A DNA stretch of 64,000 nucleotides, from NCBI RefSeq assembly GCF_024199795.1, contig NZ_JANADK010000001.1, positions 5,890,001 to 5,954,000 on the forward strand, read 5' to 3'. The stretch's first letter is position 1. Each line of letters begins with the position of its first letter. The position numbers were made by a program, and so were the translations under genes. Positions 11,095-28,451 of this stretch are shown one piece after another. The notes under the pieces were generated by a model. That model ran no database searches, had not been told where the DNA came from, and saw only the letters and a list, made by a program, of their open reading frames with translations. This stretch comes from Bradyrhizobium sp. CCGB01. GTDB lineage: Bacteria > Pseudomonadota > Alphaproteobacteria > Rhizobiales > Xanthobacteraceae.

Positions 11095-13158
11095 CTAGTC
11101 GTCGTCCTCGTCCTCGACCTTGTCGAAGAAGGAATAGCGCAAGGAATCCGCGTCGGCGTACCACTGGCCCGGGCCCTTGTTGGCGGCAAGCGTCGCCTCC
11201 CAGAGCGCATCGGCGCAGTCCTTGCGATGCATCGACAGGTCGAAGCCGTTGCCGAAGAACAGCTCGGACCATTCCCACCAGGTGCCGAGCTTCTTGACGC
11301 CGCGCAAGAGGTCGTAGCGGTCGATCACCACCGAAGCCATGTCCGAGGTGATCGAGCCGAACACGAGGCCGGTCCTGACCACACGGTTGAGCTCGCGGAT
11401 CGCGCGGACCACCTGCTTCGGGGAAACATGGCAGAGGCTGGTCTCGAACACGAAGTCGAAGGCGCCGTCCTTGAACGGCATGTCGGTGATCGAGCCGAGC
11501 TTGTTGTATTTCTTCAGCGCCTTCGGCGTCCTGGCGTGGATGGCGCGGTTGTTCTCGATGCCCCAAGCATCGATGCCGCGATCGCGCAGCGCGCCGACCA
11601 GCTCGCCGCTGGCGGAGCCCGCGACCAGCAGCTTGGCGCCCTTGGCCTTGCCCCAGACGATGCCGATCAGCTTGCCGAGATAATCGGGATCGGTGAAGTG
11701 CCGCCACGCCTCGCTGTAAGGACCGAGGCCGCGATAGTTCTCGAAATAGTCGCGGTCGATCTTGTCCGAGACCGGCTGGCCCTCTTCCTGGGCACGTTCG
11801 CGGCGCAGGCGCATCATCTCGGTCAGGATGATGTCGGTCGCAGCGTCCGAGGAATCGAGCAGGCCGTTCAGCGTGGAGTCGAACAGATAGTCGCCGACCA
11901 CGACGATGCCGGGGTGCTCCTTCGGCTCCGGCCGGTGGTTGGTCATGACGTCGCGCACGGGCAAACCGCCCGGGATCGCGTTCACCGACGACAGCCAGCG
12001 GTGGATCTTGCCTTCCACGAAATGCGAACGCGCATCGCCGAGCGAGGCCGGCAGCGATTTCAGCGCGGCATCGATCAGTTCCTGGTCCGACAGATTGGCG
12101 AAGGCCAGCGCGTCGGAGCCCGGGATCAGCCAGTTCAGCACGCCGTGCTTGCCGACGTCGTGGCGCGCGCCCTCGTTGTAGACACAGCAGCCGCCGAAGG
12201 CTTCCGACATGAACCAGGCGCCGGGAATCTTCTCGCCCCAGAACGGCGTGTCGAACAGGATCGAGACGCGCAGATAGTGCGCGGGACGATCGAAGTACGA
12301 GACGTGCTTGACCATCGACTTGCGCAGCTGCTCGCCTTCCCAGCCGACGGTGGCGAGCCAGGAATGCGGCAGGCAGACCAGCACGAGGTCGAAGTCGCGC
12401 GTCTCCGGCCCCTTGCCGTTCATCATCTTCAGCTGGTAGCGGCCGGTCGGCGCCTTGCCGACGGTGAGCACGCGATGGTTGAGCTGGATGTCGGCATTGA
12501 CCTCCGACTGCAGGCACTCGATCAGTTGCTCATTGCCGTTCTGGATTGAATAGAGGCCGATATAGCCGTCGACATCCATCAGATAGTTCTTGAGCGCGTT
12601 GAGCCCGTTGGTGTTGTGGCTTTCGGTCGCGATGTCGGAGCGCGCCATCACCTTGAAGAAACGCTTTGCGGTTTCGTCCTCGACCTCCTCGTCGAGCACC
12701 TGCTCGGCGGTCTTGTAGGCCCAGGGATTCTCGTTGTCGTGCGCGCCGACGCCCTCGTAATATTCGATCGGCGACATCGCCTCGGCACAGCGCTTGCGGA
12801 ATGCCTCGATCGCCGCCGCAGTCTTGTCGCCGTATTTGCGGCGCATGCCCGGCACGTCGTTGAGGAGCTCGCCGCCGAACTGCACCTGCTCGGCGTCCAT
12901 CGGAATGGTCTGAAGTCCGAAATGCTGGATCAGCTCGCGCAGCGGATCGGGACCCGTCATCGAGTAGTCGTAGATCTCCGCAACGCCGGCCTCGTACATC
13001 GCCGGCGCGGAATCGAATTTGCGCGTGACGATCTTGCCGCCGAGCCGGTCAGAGGCCTCATAGATGGTGACGCGGCAGAGATCACCGAGCTTACGCTTCA
13101 GGTACCAGGCGCTCATCAGCCCGCCGGGGCCGCCGCCTACGATTGCGAGATCAAGCAT
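11095..13158 (-). CDS. FAD-dependent amine-oxidase-like protein fused to a SAM-methyltransferase-like domain
   Basis: 687 residues with two domains. Residues 1 to about 465 form a flavin amine oxidase/desaturase-like domain, starting with the dinucleotide motif LDLAIVGGGPGGLMSAWYLK, then ASDRLGGKIVT, and ending with the FAD-contact GIVVVGDYLFDSTLNGLLDS. Residues from about 510 to 670 resemble a class I SAM methyltransferase: motif I-like AGSASGELVGALRDRGIDAW, then ITDMPFKDGAFDFVFETSLC and VVRAIRELNRVVRTG. The last residues are acidic (VEDEDDD). The fusion suggests that one substrate is oxidised and methylated. Its identity is unknown; carotenoid- or tetrapyrrole-like substrates are possible for this flavin family. 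It is followed by the ABC exporter on the same strand. Confidence 0.8.
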   Translation of the reverse strand: MLDLAIVGGGPGGLMSAWYLKRKLGDLCRVTIYEASDRLGGKIVTRKFDSAPAMYEAGVAEIYDYSMTGPDPLRELIQHFGLQTIPMDAEQVQFGGELLNDVPGMRRKYGDKTAAAIEAFRKRCAEAMSPIEYYEGVGAHDNENPWAYKTAEQVLDEEVEDETAKRFFKVMARSDIATESHNTNGLNALKNYLMDVDGYIGLYSIQNGNEQLIECLQSEVNADIQLNHRVLTVGKAPTGRYQLKMMNGKGPETRDFDLVLVCLPHSWLATVGWEGEQLRKSMVKHVSYFDRPAHYLRVSILFDTPFWGEKIPGAWFMSEAFGGCCVYNEGARHDVGKHGVLNWLIPGSDALAFANLSDQELIDAALKSLPASLGDARSHFVEGKIHRWLSSVNAIPGGLPVRDVMTNHRPEPKEHPGIVVVGDYLFDSTLNGLLDSSDAATDIILTEMMRLRRERAQEEGQPVSDKIDRDYFENYRGLGPYSEAWRHFTDPDYLGKLIGIVWGKAKGAKLLVAGSASGELVGALRDRGIDAWGIENNRAIHARTPKALKKYNKLGSITDMPFKDGAFDFVFETSLCHVSPKQVVRAIRELNRVVRTGLVFGSITSDMASVVIDRYDLLRGVKKLGTWWEWSELFFGNGFDLSMHRKDCADALWEATLAANKGPGQWYADADSLRYSFFDKVEDEDDD

Positions 13159-13293
13159 GTGAGTTCCGTGGTCTCCGGCCCTGCCCCCGTCACGGGACCA
13201 CCGGTCTAAGTTCCCTTAGCAGAAGCGCTTTTGCGGCTGAAGGAAAGATGAACAAAGGTTGATCCCGCAACGCAACAGGGCAAACAAAGCAGC

Positions 13294-13320
13294 AAAAAGG
13301 CCGGCTTTCGCCGGCCTTTT
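13294..13320 (-). terminator. Intrinsic terminator of the rpoBC operon
   Basis: A perfect 11-bp stem (13295-13305 with 13310-13320) closes a 4-base loop. The minus-strand transcript then continues into a run of T residues. It lies 31 nt beyond the rpoC stop. The stem has A/T runs at both bases, so it could also act on plus-strand transcripts. It cleanly separates rpoC from the amine-oxidase gene downstream. Confidence 0.92.
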
Positions 13321-13350
13321 CGTTATCCTCGTATTCTTACGGATGAACCA

Positions 13351-17547
<4,197 letters not shown>

Positions 17548-17641
17548 CGTCTTCTCCTCGCGTGCCGGTCGCCTCCGGCCGCAAATTCGAAAATCACTTA
17601 AGCGGGGCGCCCTGCCCTCAAGGCCTCGGGAGGGGCACCAG

Positions 17642-17664
17642 TGCCCGGCCGTGAAGGCCGGGCA
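17642..17664 (-). other. rpoB-rpoC intercistronic hairpin
   Basis: A perfect 9-bp stem, TGCCCGGCC (17642-17650) with GGCCGGGCA (17656-17664), loop 5. It begins 12 nt after the rpoB stop on the minus strand and has no U-run. It is probably an mRNA stability or processing element within the operon. The rpoB-rpoC spacer of 129 nt has no other feature I can see. Confidence 0.55.
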
Positions 17665-17676
17665 TGAAAGGTCGAA

Positions 17677-21795
<4,119 letters not shown>

Positions 21796-22279
21796 CGTGG
21801 CCTCTCATTTTCGTCGCCCGCTCTGGGCGCGCCGTCCGGAACGCGGCTGCCACCGCTCCCCGGGTTGAATTTTTCGAACCCGCTTTGGGGGCCGGAGACT
21901 CAGTTTCAGGCGGGAATGTCCTGAATCTGTTCTTCAGACCTTCAAAACGCAAAACGACGCGCGGGGCGCTGGTGCGCGCCCGCCCGTCACAACGATCGTC
22001 TTCACGGACTGCAAAAGCCCGAAATAGCCTGCTCTCCCAACGGCTTACAGGGAAATCCGGCATCCCTGCCCACCGCGCTTTCGTGCTGCCGAACCGATAT
22101 GGGGCGACAATAGTGGAGATTCGAGGGGTAAACCCTCAAATCCCCACACTTTTTCGTGTTCGACCTGCGTCGGGACGTTCCGTCGCACGCCTTTTGCATC
22201 TGGCCCACCCCTTCAAGGCGTGGACCGAGACCCCGGTCTCGCTGATGCTTGCCCGGGATCTCGCGCCAGTAAGCGTTGC
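21796..22279 (-). other. Long rplL-rpoB spacer
   Basis: 484 nt with no conserved coding sequence; open frames crossing it are shadows. In E. coli this spacer carries an attenuator and an RNase III site that set the ratio of L7/L12 to RNA polymerase. Here one strong hairpin (22115-22145, listed separately) is visible. I saw no clear promoter, so rpoB most likely depends on partial read-through from rplJL. Confidence 0.6.
22115..22145 (-). other. 13-bp hairpin in the rplL-rpoB spacer, candidate processing or attenuation site
   Basis: Arms 22115-22127 and 22133-22145 pair at all 13 positions on the minus-strand transcript if two G-U pairs are allowed. On the plus strand the same two positions would be A-C mismatches. 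This strand bias means the structure fits an RNA made in the rpoB direction. The 5-base loop and lack of a U-run suit an RNase III-type site or partial attenuator better than a full terminator. Confidence 0.55.
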
Positions 22280-22657
22280 TTACTTGAGCTCGACCTTCGC
22301 GCCAGCCTTCTCGAGCTGGACCTTGATCTTCTCGGCTTCGTCCTTGTTCACGCCTTCCTTGACAGGCTTCGGCGCACCCTCGACGAGGTCCTTTGCTTCC
22401 TTCAGGCCCAGGCCGGTGATGGCGCGGACTTCCTTGATGACCTCGATCTTCTTGTCGCCGGCGTTGGCGAGAACAACCGTGAACTCGGTCTTCTCTTCCG
22501 CCGGAGCGGCAGCAGCGCCACCACCAGCCGGGCCAGCCACGGCGACAGCCGCGGCAGCCGAAACGCCCCACTTCTCTTCGAGGAGCTTCGCGAGTTCGGC
22601 AGCTTCGAGCACGGTGAGGCTCGAGAGGTCGTCAACGATCTTCTGCAAGTCAGCCAT
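22280..22657 (-). CDS. rplL: 50S ribosomal protein L7/L12
   Basis: 125 residues. The N-terminal dimerisation domain starts [20 protein letters not shown]. An Ala/Gly/Pro hinge follows (residues about 38-52), then the C-terminal factor-binding domain with the conserved [20 protein letters not shown]. It forms the stalk that recruits EF-Tu and EF-G. It lies 54 nt downstream of rplJ, whose protein anchors the L12 dimers. Confidence 0.98.
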   Translation of the reverse strand: MADLQKIVDDLSSLTVLEAAELAKLLEEKWGVSAAAAVAVAGPAGGGAAAAPAEEKTEFTVVLANAGDKKIEVIKEVRAITGLGLKEAKDLVEGAPKPVKEGVNKDEAEKIKVQLEKAGAKVELK

Positions 22658-22711
22658 TGTTCAGTTTCCTTGAATGTAAGTCTGGTTCGGGTTTGAGTTT
22701 TGCGAAGGGCG

Positions 22712-23230
22712 TCAGGCCGCTTCGCCCTTTGAGGCATGAGCCTGGATGACGCGCGCGAGCTTGCCCGCGGGCGCGTTGGCGAGCTGAGCGAGCTTGGTCG
22801 CCGGGGCCACAAGCAGGCCGACGATCTTGCCGCGCAGTTCATCAAGCGACGGCAGCGAGGCAAGCGCCTTCACGCCGTCGACATTCAGGACGGTCTTCCC
22901 CATCGAGCCGCCGACGATGACGAACTTTTCGTTCGCCTTGGCGAATTCGATGGCGACCTTTGGCGCCGCCACCGGATCGTTCGAAGTAGCGATCACGGTC
23001 GGCCCCTTCAGCATGGGGCCGATGGCAACGACGTCAGTGCCTTCAAGAGCAATTTTGGCGAGACGGTTCTTCGAGACCTTCACCGAGGCGCCAGCCTGCT
23101 TCATCTGCGTGCGCAGCTTCTGCATCTGGGCAACGGTGAGGCCGGAATATTGGGCAACGACCGCGACGCTCGTGGTCTTGAAGACCCCATTGAGCTGTTC
23201 GACCGCTTCCTTTTTTGCCGCTCGTTCCAC
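22712..23230 (-). CDS. rplJ: 50S ribosomal protein L10, GTG start
   Basis: L10 anchors L7/L12 dimers and, in E. coli, represses rplJL translation by binding its own leader. I chose the GTG at 23228-23230, giving 172 residues beginning (M)[20 protein letters not shown]. It has a strong GGAAAGAG ribosome-binding site six bases upstream, and the length matches related L10 proteins. An ATG nine codons earlier (23255-23257) is in frame but has no visible ribosome-binding site. The more distant upstream extension is not L10-like. Core motif [20 protein letters not shown] is present. Confidence 0.95.
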   Translation of the reverse strand: MERAAKKEAVEQLNGVFKTTSVAVVAQYSGLTVAQMQKLRTQMKQAGASVKVSKNRLAKIALEGTDVVAIGPMLKGPTVIATSNDPVAAPKVAIEFAKANEKFVIVGGSMGKTVLNVDGVKALASLPSLDELRGKIVGLLVAPATKLAQLANAPAGKLARVIQAHASKGEAA

Positions 23231-23935
23231 AGCAAGCTCTTTCCGGTTGGCGGTCATCGCGAAAGCGGGACCGCCGGGTTGCACCCATCGTCCCACCCAA
23301 AACCTGAACCTCCGGGCCAAAACCCATCGGACACGCGCCGGGCGAGACGACAATTCAAAGCCTGCCCTCCGGGAGCCCCTGAAGGCCCACGGCGTGTCGA
23401 GGTCCGAACCAGACCCGTTTCGCAAACCAGCCCTTAAGGCAGGGTGCGAAGTGAAATCCGGTCTTCACCCGTCTATGCAGGCCATGCGATTAAGCCGTTG
23501 AGAAATCGAATTTTCTCGCGGGCGCCTGCAGTCTTGGACAGGACAAGGTCAGCCGGCGAACCGCCCGACCTCTGCCCGCATCCCACCAACTGACGGGTTT
23601 TCCTTCCTTTTCCGGGCAAATCCTCACGGACGTCCTGAAAAGGAATGATCTCCTGTCGTGTCGGATTTTTGAATGCGTGCACGAACGCGCCAGCCGAGGC
23701 CGGCACGTCCGGAAGCGGTTCTTTAACCGCTCGGAGCCCGATTGCCAAGAGCAAAATTCACACCAGTTCCAATCCGTTGCCGGCGGGGGTTAAGACCGCG
23801 CGAAGGCGCGTTCCGGCAGAAGGTTAGCGAAGCCTTTTTGCCCGATAGCACATCGGAATGCACGCATTACGGATCAAGCAACGTCTCTCAGCTACAGGTT
23901 GAACCCACATCCTCTGGGGAACAGGTTCGACAGCA
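23231..23935. other. rplJ leader and divergent promoter region
   Basis: About 700 nt without a credible gene. The first 250 nt upstream of rplJ on the minus strand should hold the L10 autoregulatory leader. Runs such as GGGTTTTGG and repeated GGTT segments are present, but I cannot fold the structure reliably by eye. A weak minus-strand promoter candidate is TTGGCA (23743-23748), 16 nt, TTAAAG (23721-23726). The last part must hold the promoter of the gene at 23936 on the plus strand. Confidence 0.5.
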
Positions 23936-25581
23936 ATGATCCGGCACGCCGCCACTCTTCTTCTCGGTCTCGTGGCGCTTGCAGGTACCTACGTGTCGTT
24001 GCTGAACTTACCGCATTTGATGGGCGGATGGTTCGGACTTTTGGGCGTCTTGGCTCTCGCCGTCATGCCCGGATACCTGAATTTCCCCTGGCTCGTCGCC
24101 ATCAGCGGGATCGCGATATTCGGGATCTATCGGAAACTTCCGGGCCTGACTGTCGCTCCGCTCCTGTTCTTTGCAGCATGGTACTTCGCTTCGGTCTGGA
24201 ACCGGCACGAGTTCGCCAGGGATTTGGATCAGTCACTCGCCAGCCGTCCGGTGCCGGCCGAGTTGCGCAGCATGCGGACGCTCACGATCGTGGGTCCGGG
24301 ACAGCCGTGCTGCGGAAGCATCACGCTCCTCGTTGACCACACCATCGACAGCTTCGTCCACGCTCAGACCGACAAACAGGGCCGCGTAGGTGCAATTCAT
24401 GCGACACAGCTTGCCGCGGCCAAGGATTGCGATGCAGACGAGTTGCTCCGCTCCAGCCAGCTGCGCAGCTCTGGACGCACCGATCAGTGCCTGAAGACCA
24501 CCATTTTGGTTGCCATTCCGGACGGCCTTGTGATCCGCACCCAGCCCGCGGAGCCGCTTCTCGGCGACGGCTGCTGTAACTCCGGCACCATTAGCATCCG
24601 ACAGGATGGCGACGAGCGCGTTGCGGCGACGTGGCGCTACGGCCGCCAAACCGTTCTGAGTTACCTGCCGTTTCTTGGCAACAACCCTCACCCAACGCCA
24701 CTCTGGACGTATGCCTCGGTCGGGCCACGTCAGTCGATTCAAGTGGGGGGACCCGCGTTCTCGGGCGAGGATCTCGCCGCCGCCGTCTATGGAATTGACT
24801 GGAAAGCGCCACTGAAATTCGTCGAAACGAGCAATGTCGAGCTCTCCCAGCGCGCACAGCAGCTGGCCCTCACGAAAAATCCGTTCCCCGCGCTCGATAT
24901 CGCCCTTCAGGTTCAAGGCAGCGGATACGTCGATGACGAACTCATCGGAGTCGCGGCGCGATTTGTCCAATGCTGCGATGATCAGAAGCTCTACAAATTC
25001 TGGGCGCGGCTCAACCGCGACGCAAGCGCAAATTCGTCGAAGACATCATTGCGCTCATCAGCAATCCGATCGTCGACGGCAGCGACCACACCCAGGCGCG
25101 TTTCCAAATTAGAATGCACCGCGAAGAGCTTACGGCCTACATGCCACAGGCCGAGGAAATCTTTGCCACCCGGCGCGATCTTCAGATATGGCAATACGAA
25201 ATGGCGTTGCGTCTCGCGCACGACGATCAGCCGCGGCTCGGGTCCGAGAACTATCTCTCCGAACAGCAGCGGCGTTTCCGCTTGGTCCAGGACGATGCGA
25301 GCGACGCGTTCGCGCGACGCGCAATCGCATTCAAGAGAGTCTATTTTTTCCGCAGGGATGAGGAACGCGAATTCTTCGCACACCAGCTCGATCGGGTACC
25401 CGACAAGCTGCTACATGATTATCTCACTGCCGCGGGCTGGAACCGCAATCCCGACGAGAAATCGGTGACCACGGCGACCAGCCTGCTGCGTCAGCTGGCA
25501 GCCGTCCGCATCGCGGCCGTGCCAGACGAGAAGCTGCGACGCGACCTGCAGGAGTGGTTCCGAGAGTTCGCTGGCCGCTAG
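23936..25581 (+). pseudogene. Membrane-anchored hypothetical protein broken by a single-base frameshift
   Basis: The frame from ATG 23936 encodes three or four hydrophobic segments in the first 90 residues, then a soluble region with Cys pairs (PGQPCCGSI, LLGDGCCNSG, VQCCDDQ). After about residue 361 (position 25020) that frame turns into Ser/Arg-rich nonsense. A different frame then reads RKRKFVEDIIALISNPIVDG, and continues as normal protein, including MHREELTAYMPQAEEIFATR, to the stop at 25579-25581. One missing base near 25015-25023 joins both parts into a protein of about 548 residues. It could be a true pseudogene or a sequencing error; no slippery heptamer is seen. I do not recognise the family. 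It lies convergent to the D-2-hydroxyacid dehydrogenase gene. Confidence 0.75.
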
Positions 25582-26531
25582 TCGGCTCTCACGCCGTAGG
25601 GCAGCGGCTTGCCCTCGAAGAACGCGGTCAGGTTCGCCAGCACGCAGTTTTGCATAGCGATGTGCGAGTCGAGCGTGTGACCGCCGATATGCGGGGCTAA
25701 CACCACGTTGGGCAGCGCGGTCAGCGCGTCGGGGGCGTGCGGCTCCTTCTCGAAGACATCGAGGCCGGCGCCGGCGATGGTCTTGTCGGAGAGCGCCGCG
25801 ACCAGGGCCTTCTCGTCGATCACCGAGCCGCGGGAGATGTTGACGACGTAGCCGTGCTCCCCGAGGCGCCTGAGGATATCGGCGTTGACGACGTGCTGGG
25901 TCTCGGCCCCTGCCCGGACCGCGATCATCAGCACGCTGCACCAATCGGCGAGCGCCTCCAGCGTCGGGAAAAATTGATAGGGCAGATCGTATTTGCTGCG
26001 GCTGAAATAGCCGACCTCGCTCTCGAACGCGGCGCAGCGGGCGGCAATCTTGCGGCCGATCTCGCCCATGCCGTAGATGCCGATGCGGCGGCCGGGCATG
26101 CCGGCCTGCGGCCGCATCATCGGCGACTGCTTCGATCCCGCCCAGTCGCCGCTGCGGACATATTGGTCGGCGACCAGGATCCGCCGGGTCGTTGCCAGCA
26201 TCAGGGTCATTGCGATATCGGCGACCGAGGCCGCATTGGCACCCGGGCTGTGGCCGACCGCGATGTTGCGGGCGGCCGCGGCCTTCAGGTCGACGCCGTC
26301 ATAACCGGTGCCGTAGCAGACGATGGCGCCGAGTTTTGGGAACAGGTCCATCGCCTCGGCGCCCAGCGGCGTACCGCCAGCGGTGAGCATCGCGCGGATG
26401 CCGCCGAGCTCATCGGCCGAAAACACCTCGCGCGCGGGCTTGCCGCCAGTGTCGAGCAGTTCGAACCGCTCGGCGAAACGCGCCATCATCGTCTTCGGAA
26501 AGCGCGAGTAGATCAGGACCTTGTCAGCCAT
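25578..26531 (-). CDS. D-2-hydroxyacid dehydrogenase, NAD-dependent (GyaR/SerA-like)
   Basis: 317 residues from the ATG at 26529-26531 (MADKVLIYSRFPKTMMARFA). It belongs to the family that reduces 2-keto acids such as glyoxylate or hydroxypyruvate. The NAD fold is present as GMGEIGRKIA. Catalytic elements are NISRGSVIDEKALVAAL (Arg region and Glu) and the terminal His in LAPHIGGHT. The substrate cannot be read from sequence. It lies 104 nt after rplA behind a hairpin and probably has partial independence from the ribosomal operon. Its TAG shares the palindrome CTAG (25578-25581) with the stop of the convergent frameshifted gene. Confidence 0.9.
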   Translation of the reverse strand: MADKVLIYSRFPKTMMARFAERFELLDTGGKPAREVFSADELGGIRAMLTAGGTPLGAEAMDLFPKLGAIVCYGTGYDGVDLKAAAARNIAVGHSPGANAASVADIAMTLMLATTRRILVADQYVRSGDWAGSKQSPMMRPQAGMPGRRIGIYGMGEIGRKIAARCAAFESEVGYFSRSKYDLPYQFFPTLEALADWCSVLMIAVRAGAETQHVVNADILRRLGEHGYVVNISRGSVIDEKALVAALSDKTIAGAGLDVFEKEPHAPDALTALPNVVLAPHIGGHTLDSHIAMQNCVLANLTAFFEGKPLPYGVRAD

Positions 26532-26580
26532 TGTTCTTGTTTCCCGGTTCTTGCTTCCGATGAACGCCGTCACAAACGAC

Positions 26581-26614
26581 GAGGGGCGGAATCGGTTGCC
26601 CAATTCCGCCCCTC
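26581..26614 (-). terminator. Hairpin after rplA
   Basis: A 12-bp perfect stem (26581-26592 with 26603-26614) with a 10-base loop, starting 22 nt after the rplA stop. The following minus-strand sequence has only a short T-rich patch, so it may be a partial terminator between rplKA and the dehydrogenase gene. Confidence 0.6.
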
Positions 26615-26635
26615 GCCTCATGCAATTTCCAAACC

Positions 26636-27328
26636 TCAGCCGAGAATGGTGCCCGGCTCGACCTTCACGCCCGGGCCCATCGTCGAGGACACCGCAACGC
26701 GCTGGATGTAAGTACCCTTGGAGCCGGCCGGCTTTGCCTTGGTGACAGCGTCAGCCAGGGCCTTGATGTTCTCGACCAGCTTCTCCTCGGTGAACGAGGC
26801 CTTGCCGACGCCGGCCTGCAGGATGCCGGCCTTCTCGACGCGGAACTCGACCGAGCCGCCCTTGGCACCCTTCACCGCGCCGGTGACGTCCATGGTCACG
26901 GTGCCGATCTTCGGGTTCGGCATCAGGCCGCGCGGGCCCAGCACCTTACCGAGACGGCCGACCAGCGGCATCATGTCGGGAGTGGCGATGCAGCGGTCGA
27001 AATCGATCGAGCCGTTCTGCACCTTCTCGACCAGGTCTTCGGCGCCGACGACGTCGGCACCTGCGGCCTTGGCCTCGTCAGCCTTGGCACCGCGGGCGAA
27101 CACGCCGACGCGGAGCGTACGGCCGGTGCCGTTCGGCAGGGTCACGACACCGCGGACCATCTGGTCGGCGTGACGCGGATCGACGCCGAGATTGATCGCG
27201 ACCTCGATGGTCTCGTCGAACTTCGCCTTGGCGCGTTCCTTGACCATCTTGATGGCGTCCGCGAGCGGGTAAAGCTTTTCGCGGTCAACACCTTCGCGGG
27301 CTTTGTTCAAACGCTTTCCGATTGCCAT
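26636..27328 (-). CDS. rplA: 50S ribosomal protein L1
   Basis: 230 residues, start [20 protein letters not shown]. It has the L1 stalk-binding motifs ([20 protein letters not shown]). L1 controls E-site tRNA release and in many bacteria represses rplKA translation. It is 6 nt from rplK. Length is normal. In many bacteria rplJ would follow directly; here a dehydrogenase and a broken gene lie in between. Confidence 0.98.
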   Translation of the reverse strand: MAIGKRLNKAREGVDREKLYPLADAIKMVKERAKAKFDETIEVAINLGVDPRHADQMVRGVVTLPNGTGRTLRVGVFARGAKADEAKAAGADVVGAEDLVEKVQNGSIDFDRCIATPDMMPLVGRLGKVLGPRGLMPNPKIGTVTMDVTGAVKGAKGGSVEFRVEKAGILQAGVGKASFTEEKLVENIKALADAVTKAKPAGSKGTYIQRVAVSSTMGPGVKVEPGTILG

Positions 27329-27334
27329 GACCGC

Positions 27335-27763
27335 TTACCCCGCAACTTCCAGACCCATCGAACGGGCGGAGCCCTCGACCATCTTCATGGCCGACTCGAT
27401 GGAATCGCAATTGAGATCCTTCATCTTCTTCTCGGCGATCTCGCGCACCTGCGCCTTGGTCACCTTGCCGGCCTTGTCACGGCCCGGCGCCTTCGAGCCG
27501 GACTGGATCTTGGCAGCCTGCTTGAGGAAGAAGGACATCGGGGGGGTCTTCATCTCGAACGTGAACGAACGATCGGCGTAGATCGTGATCACGACGGGAA
27601 TCGGGGTGTTCTTCTCTTCCTTCTGGGTCTGGGCGTTGAACGCCTTGCAGAACTCCATGATGTTGAGACCGCGCTGACCGAGCGCGGGACCGATCGGGGG
27701 CGAGGGATTCGCCGCACCGGCCGGGACCTGAAGCTTCAGGTATCCGGTCACTTTCTTTGCCAT
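27335..27763 (-). CDS. rplK: 50S ribosomal protein L11
   Basis: 142 residues, start [20 protein letters not shown]. The proline-containing thiostrepton-binding N-terminal segment ([20 protein letters not shown]) and the C-terminal 23S rRNA-binding domain are both present. It is involved in factor binding and stringent-response activation of RelA. It lies 130 nt downstream of nusG. Confidence 0.98.
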   Translation of the reverse strand: MAKKVTGYLKLQVPAGAANPSPPIGPALGQRGLNIMEFCKAFNAQTQKEEKNTPIPVVITIYADRSFTFEMKTPPMSFFLKQAAKIQSGSKAPGRDKAGKVTKAQVREIAEKKMKDLNCDSIESAMKMVEGSARSMGLEVAG

Positions 27764-27893
27764 GTATCACTCCTGTTGTGCCGGCCAGGCCGGCGGTTTC
27801 AGGTTCGTGGTCTGGGTCGGATGCGGCTGGCAACCGCCCTCTCCCTCCCACGGCCTCTTGTTGCGTGAGACCGAAGTCTCGCGCGTTACCCGG

Positions 27894-28451
27894 TCAGACC
27901 TTCTCGACCTGACCGAATTCCAGTTCGACCGGCGTGGCGCGACCGAAGATCGACACCGCGACCTTCACGCGCGAGCGCGCCTCGTCGATTTCCTCGACCA
28001 CACCCGAGAACGAGGCGAACGGGCCATCGGCCACGCGCACGTTCTCGCCGATCTCGAACGACACCGACGCCTTCGGCCGTTCCACGCCCTCCTGCACCTG
28101 ATGCAGGATGCGCATGGCCTCGGATTCCGAGATCGGCATCGGCTTGTTCTCGGCGCCGAGGAAGCCCGTGACCTTCGGCGTGTTCTTGATCAGATGGAAC
28201 GCCTCGTCGGTCAGCTTCATCTTCACCAGCACATAGCCCGGGAAGAACTTGCGCTCGGCGTCGATCTTGCGGCCGCGGCGCACTTCCGTGACCTTCTCGG
28301 TCGGAACCAGCACCAGCTCGAACAGCTCCTCGAGCCCGCGCTGCTTGGCCTGCTCGCGGATCGATTCGGCGACCTTCTTCTCGAAGTTCGAATAGGCGTG
28401 GACGATGTACCAGCGCTTGTCGGACGATTGGGTTGCAGCGGCTGTTGCCAT
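27894..28451 (-). CDS. nusG: Transcription termination/antitermination protein NusG
   Basis: 185 residues. The NGN domain starts at RWYIVHAYSNFEKKVAESIR and includes FFPGYVLVKM. A C-terminal KOW domain follows (VADGPFASFSGVVEEIDEAR). It couples RNA polymerase to Rho and to S10 on the ribosome. Its ATG overlaps the secE TGA (TGATG at 28449-28453), so the two are translationally coupled. Confidence 0.97.
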   Translation of the reverse strand: MATAAATQSSDKRWYIVHAYSNFEKKVAESIREQAKQRGLEELFELVLVPTEKVTEVRRGRKIDAERKFFPGYVLVKMKLTDEAFHLIKNTPKVTGFLGAENKPMPISESEAMRILHQVQEGVERPKASVSFEIGENVRVADGPFASFSGVVEEIDEARSRVKVAVSIFGRATPVELEFGQVEKV

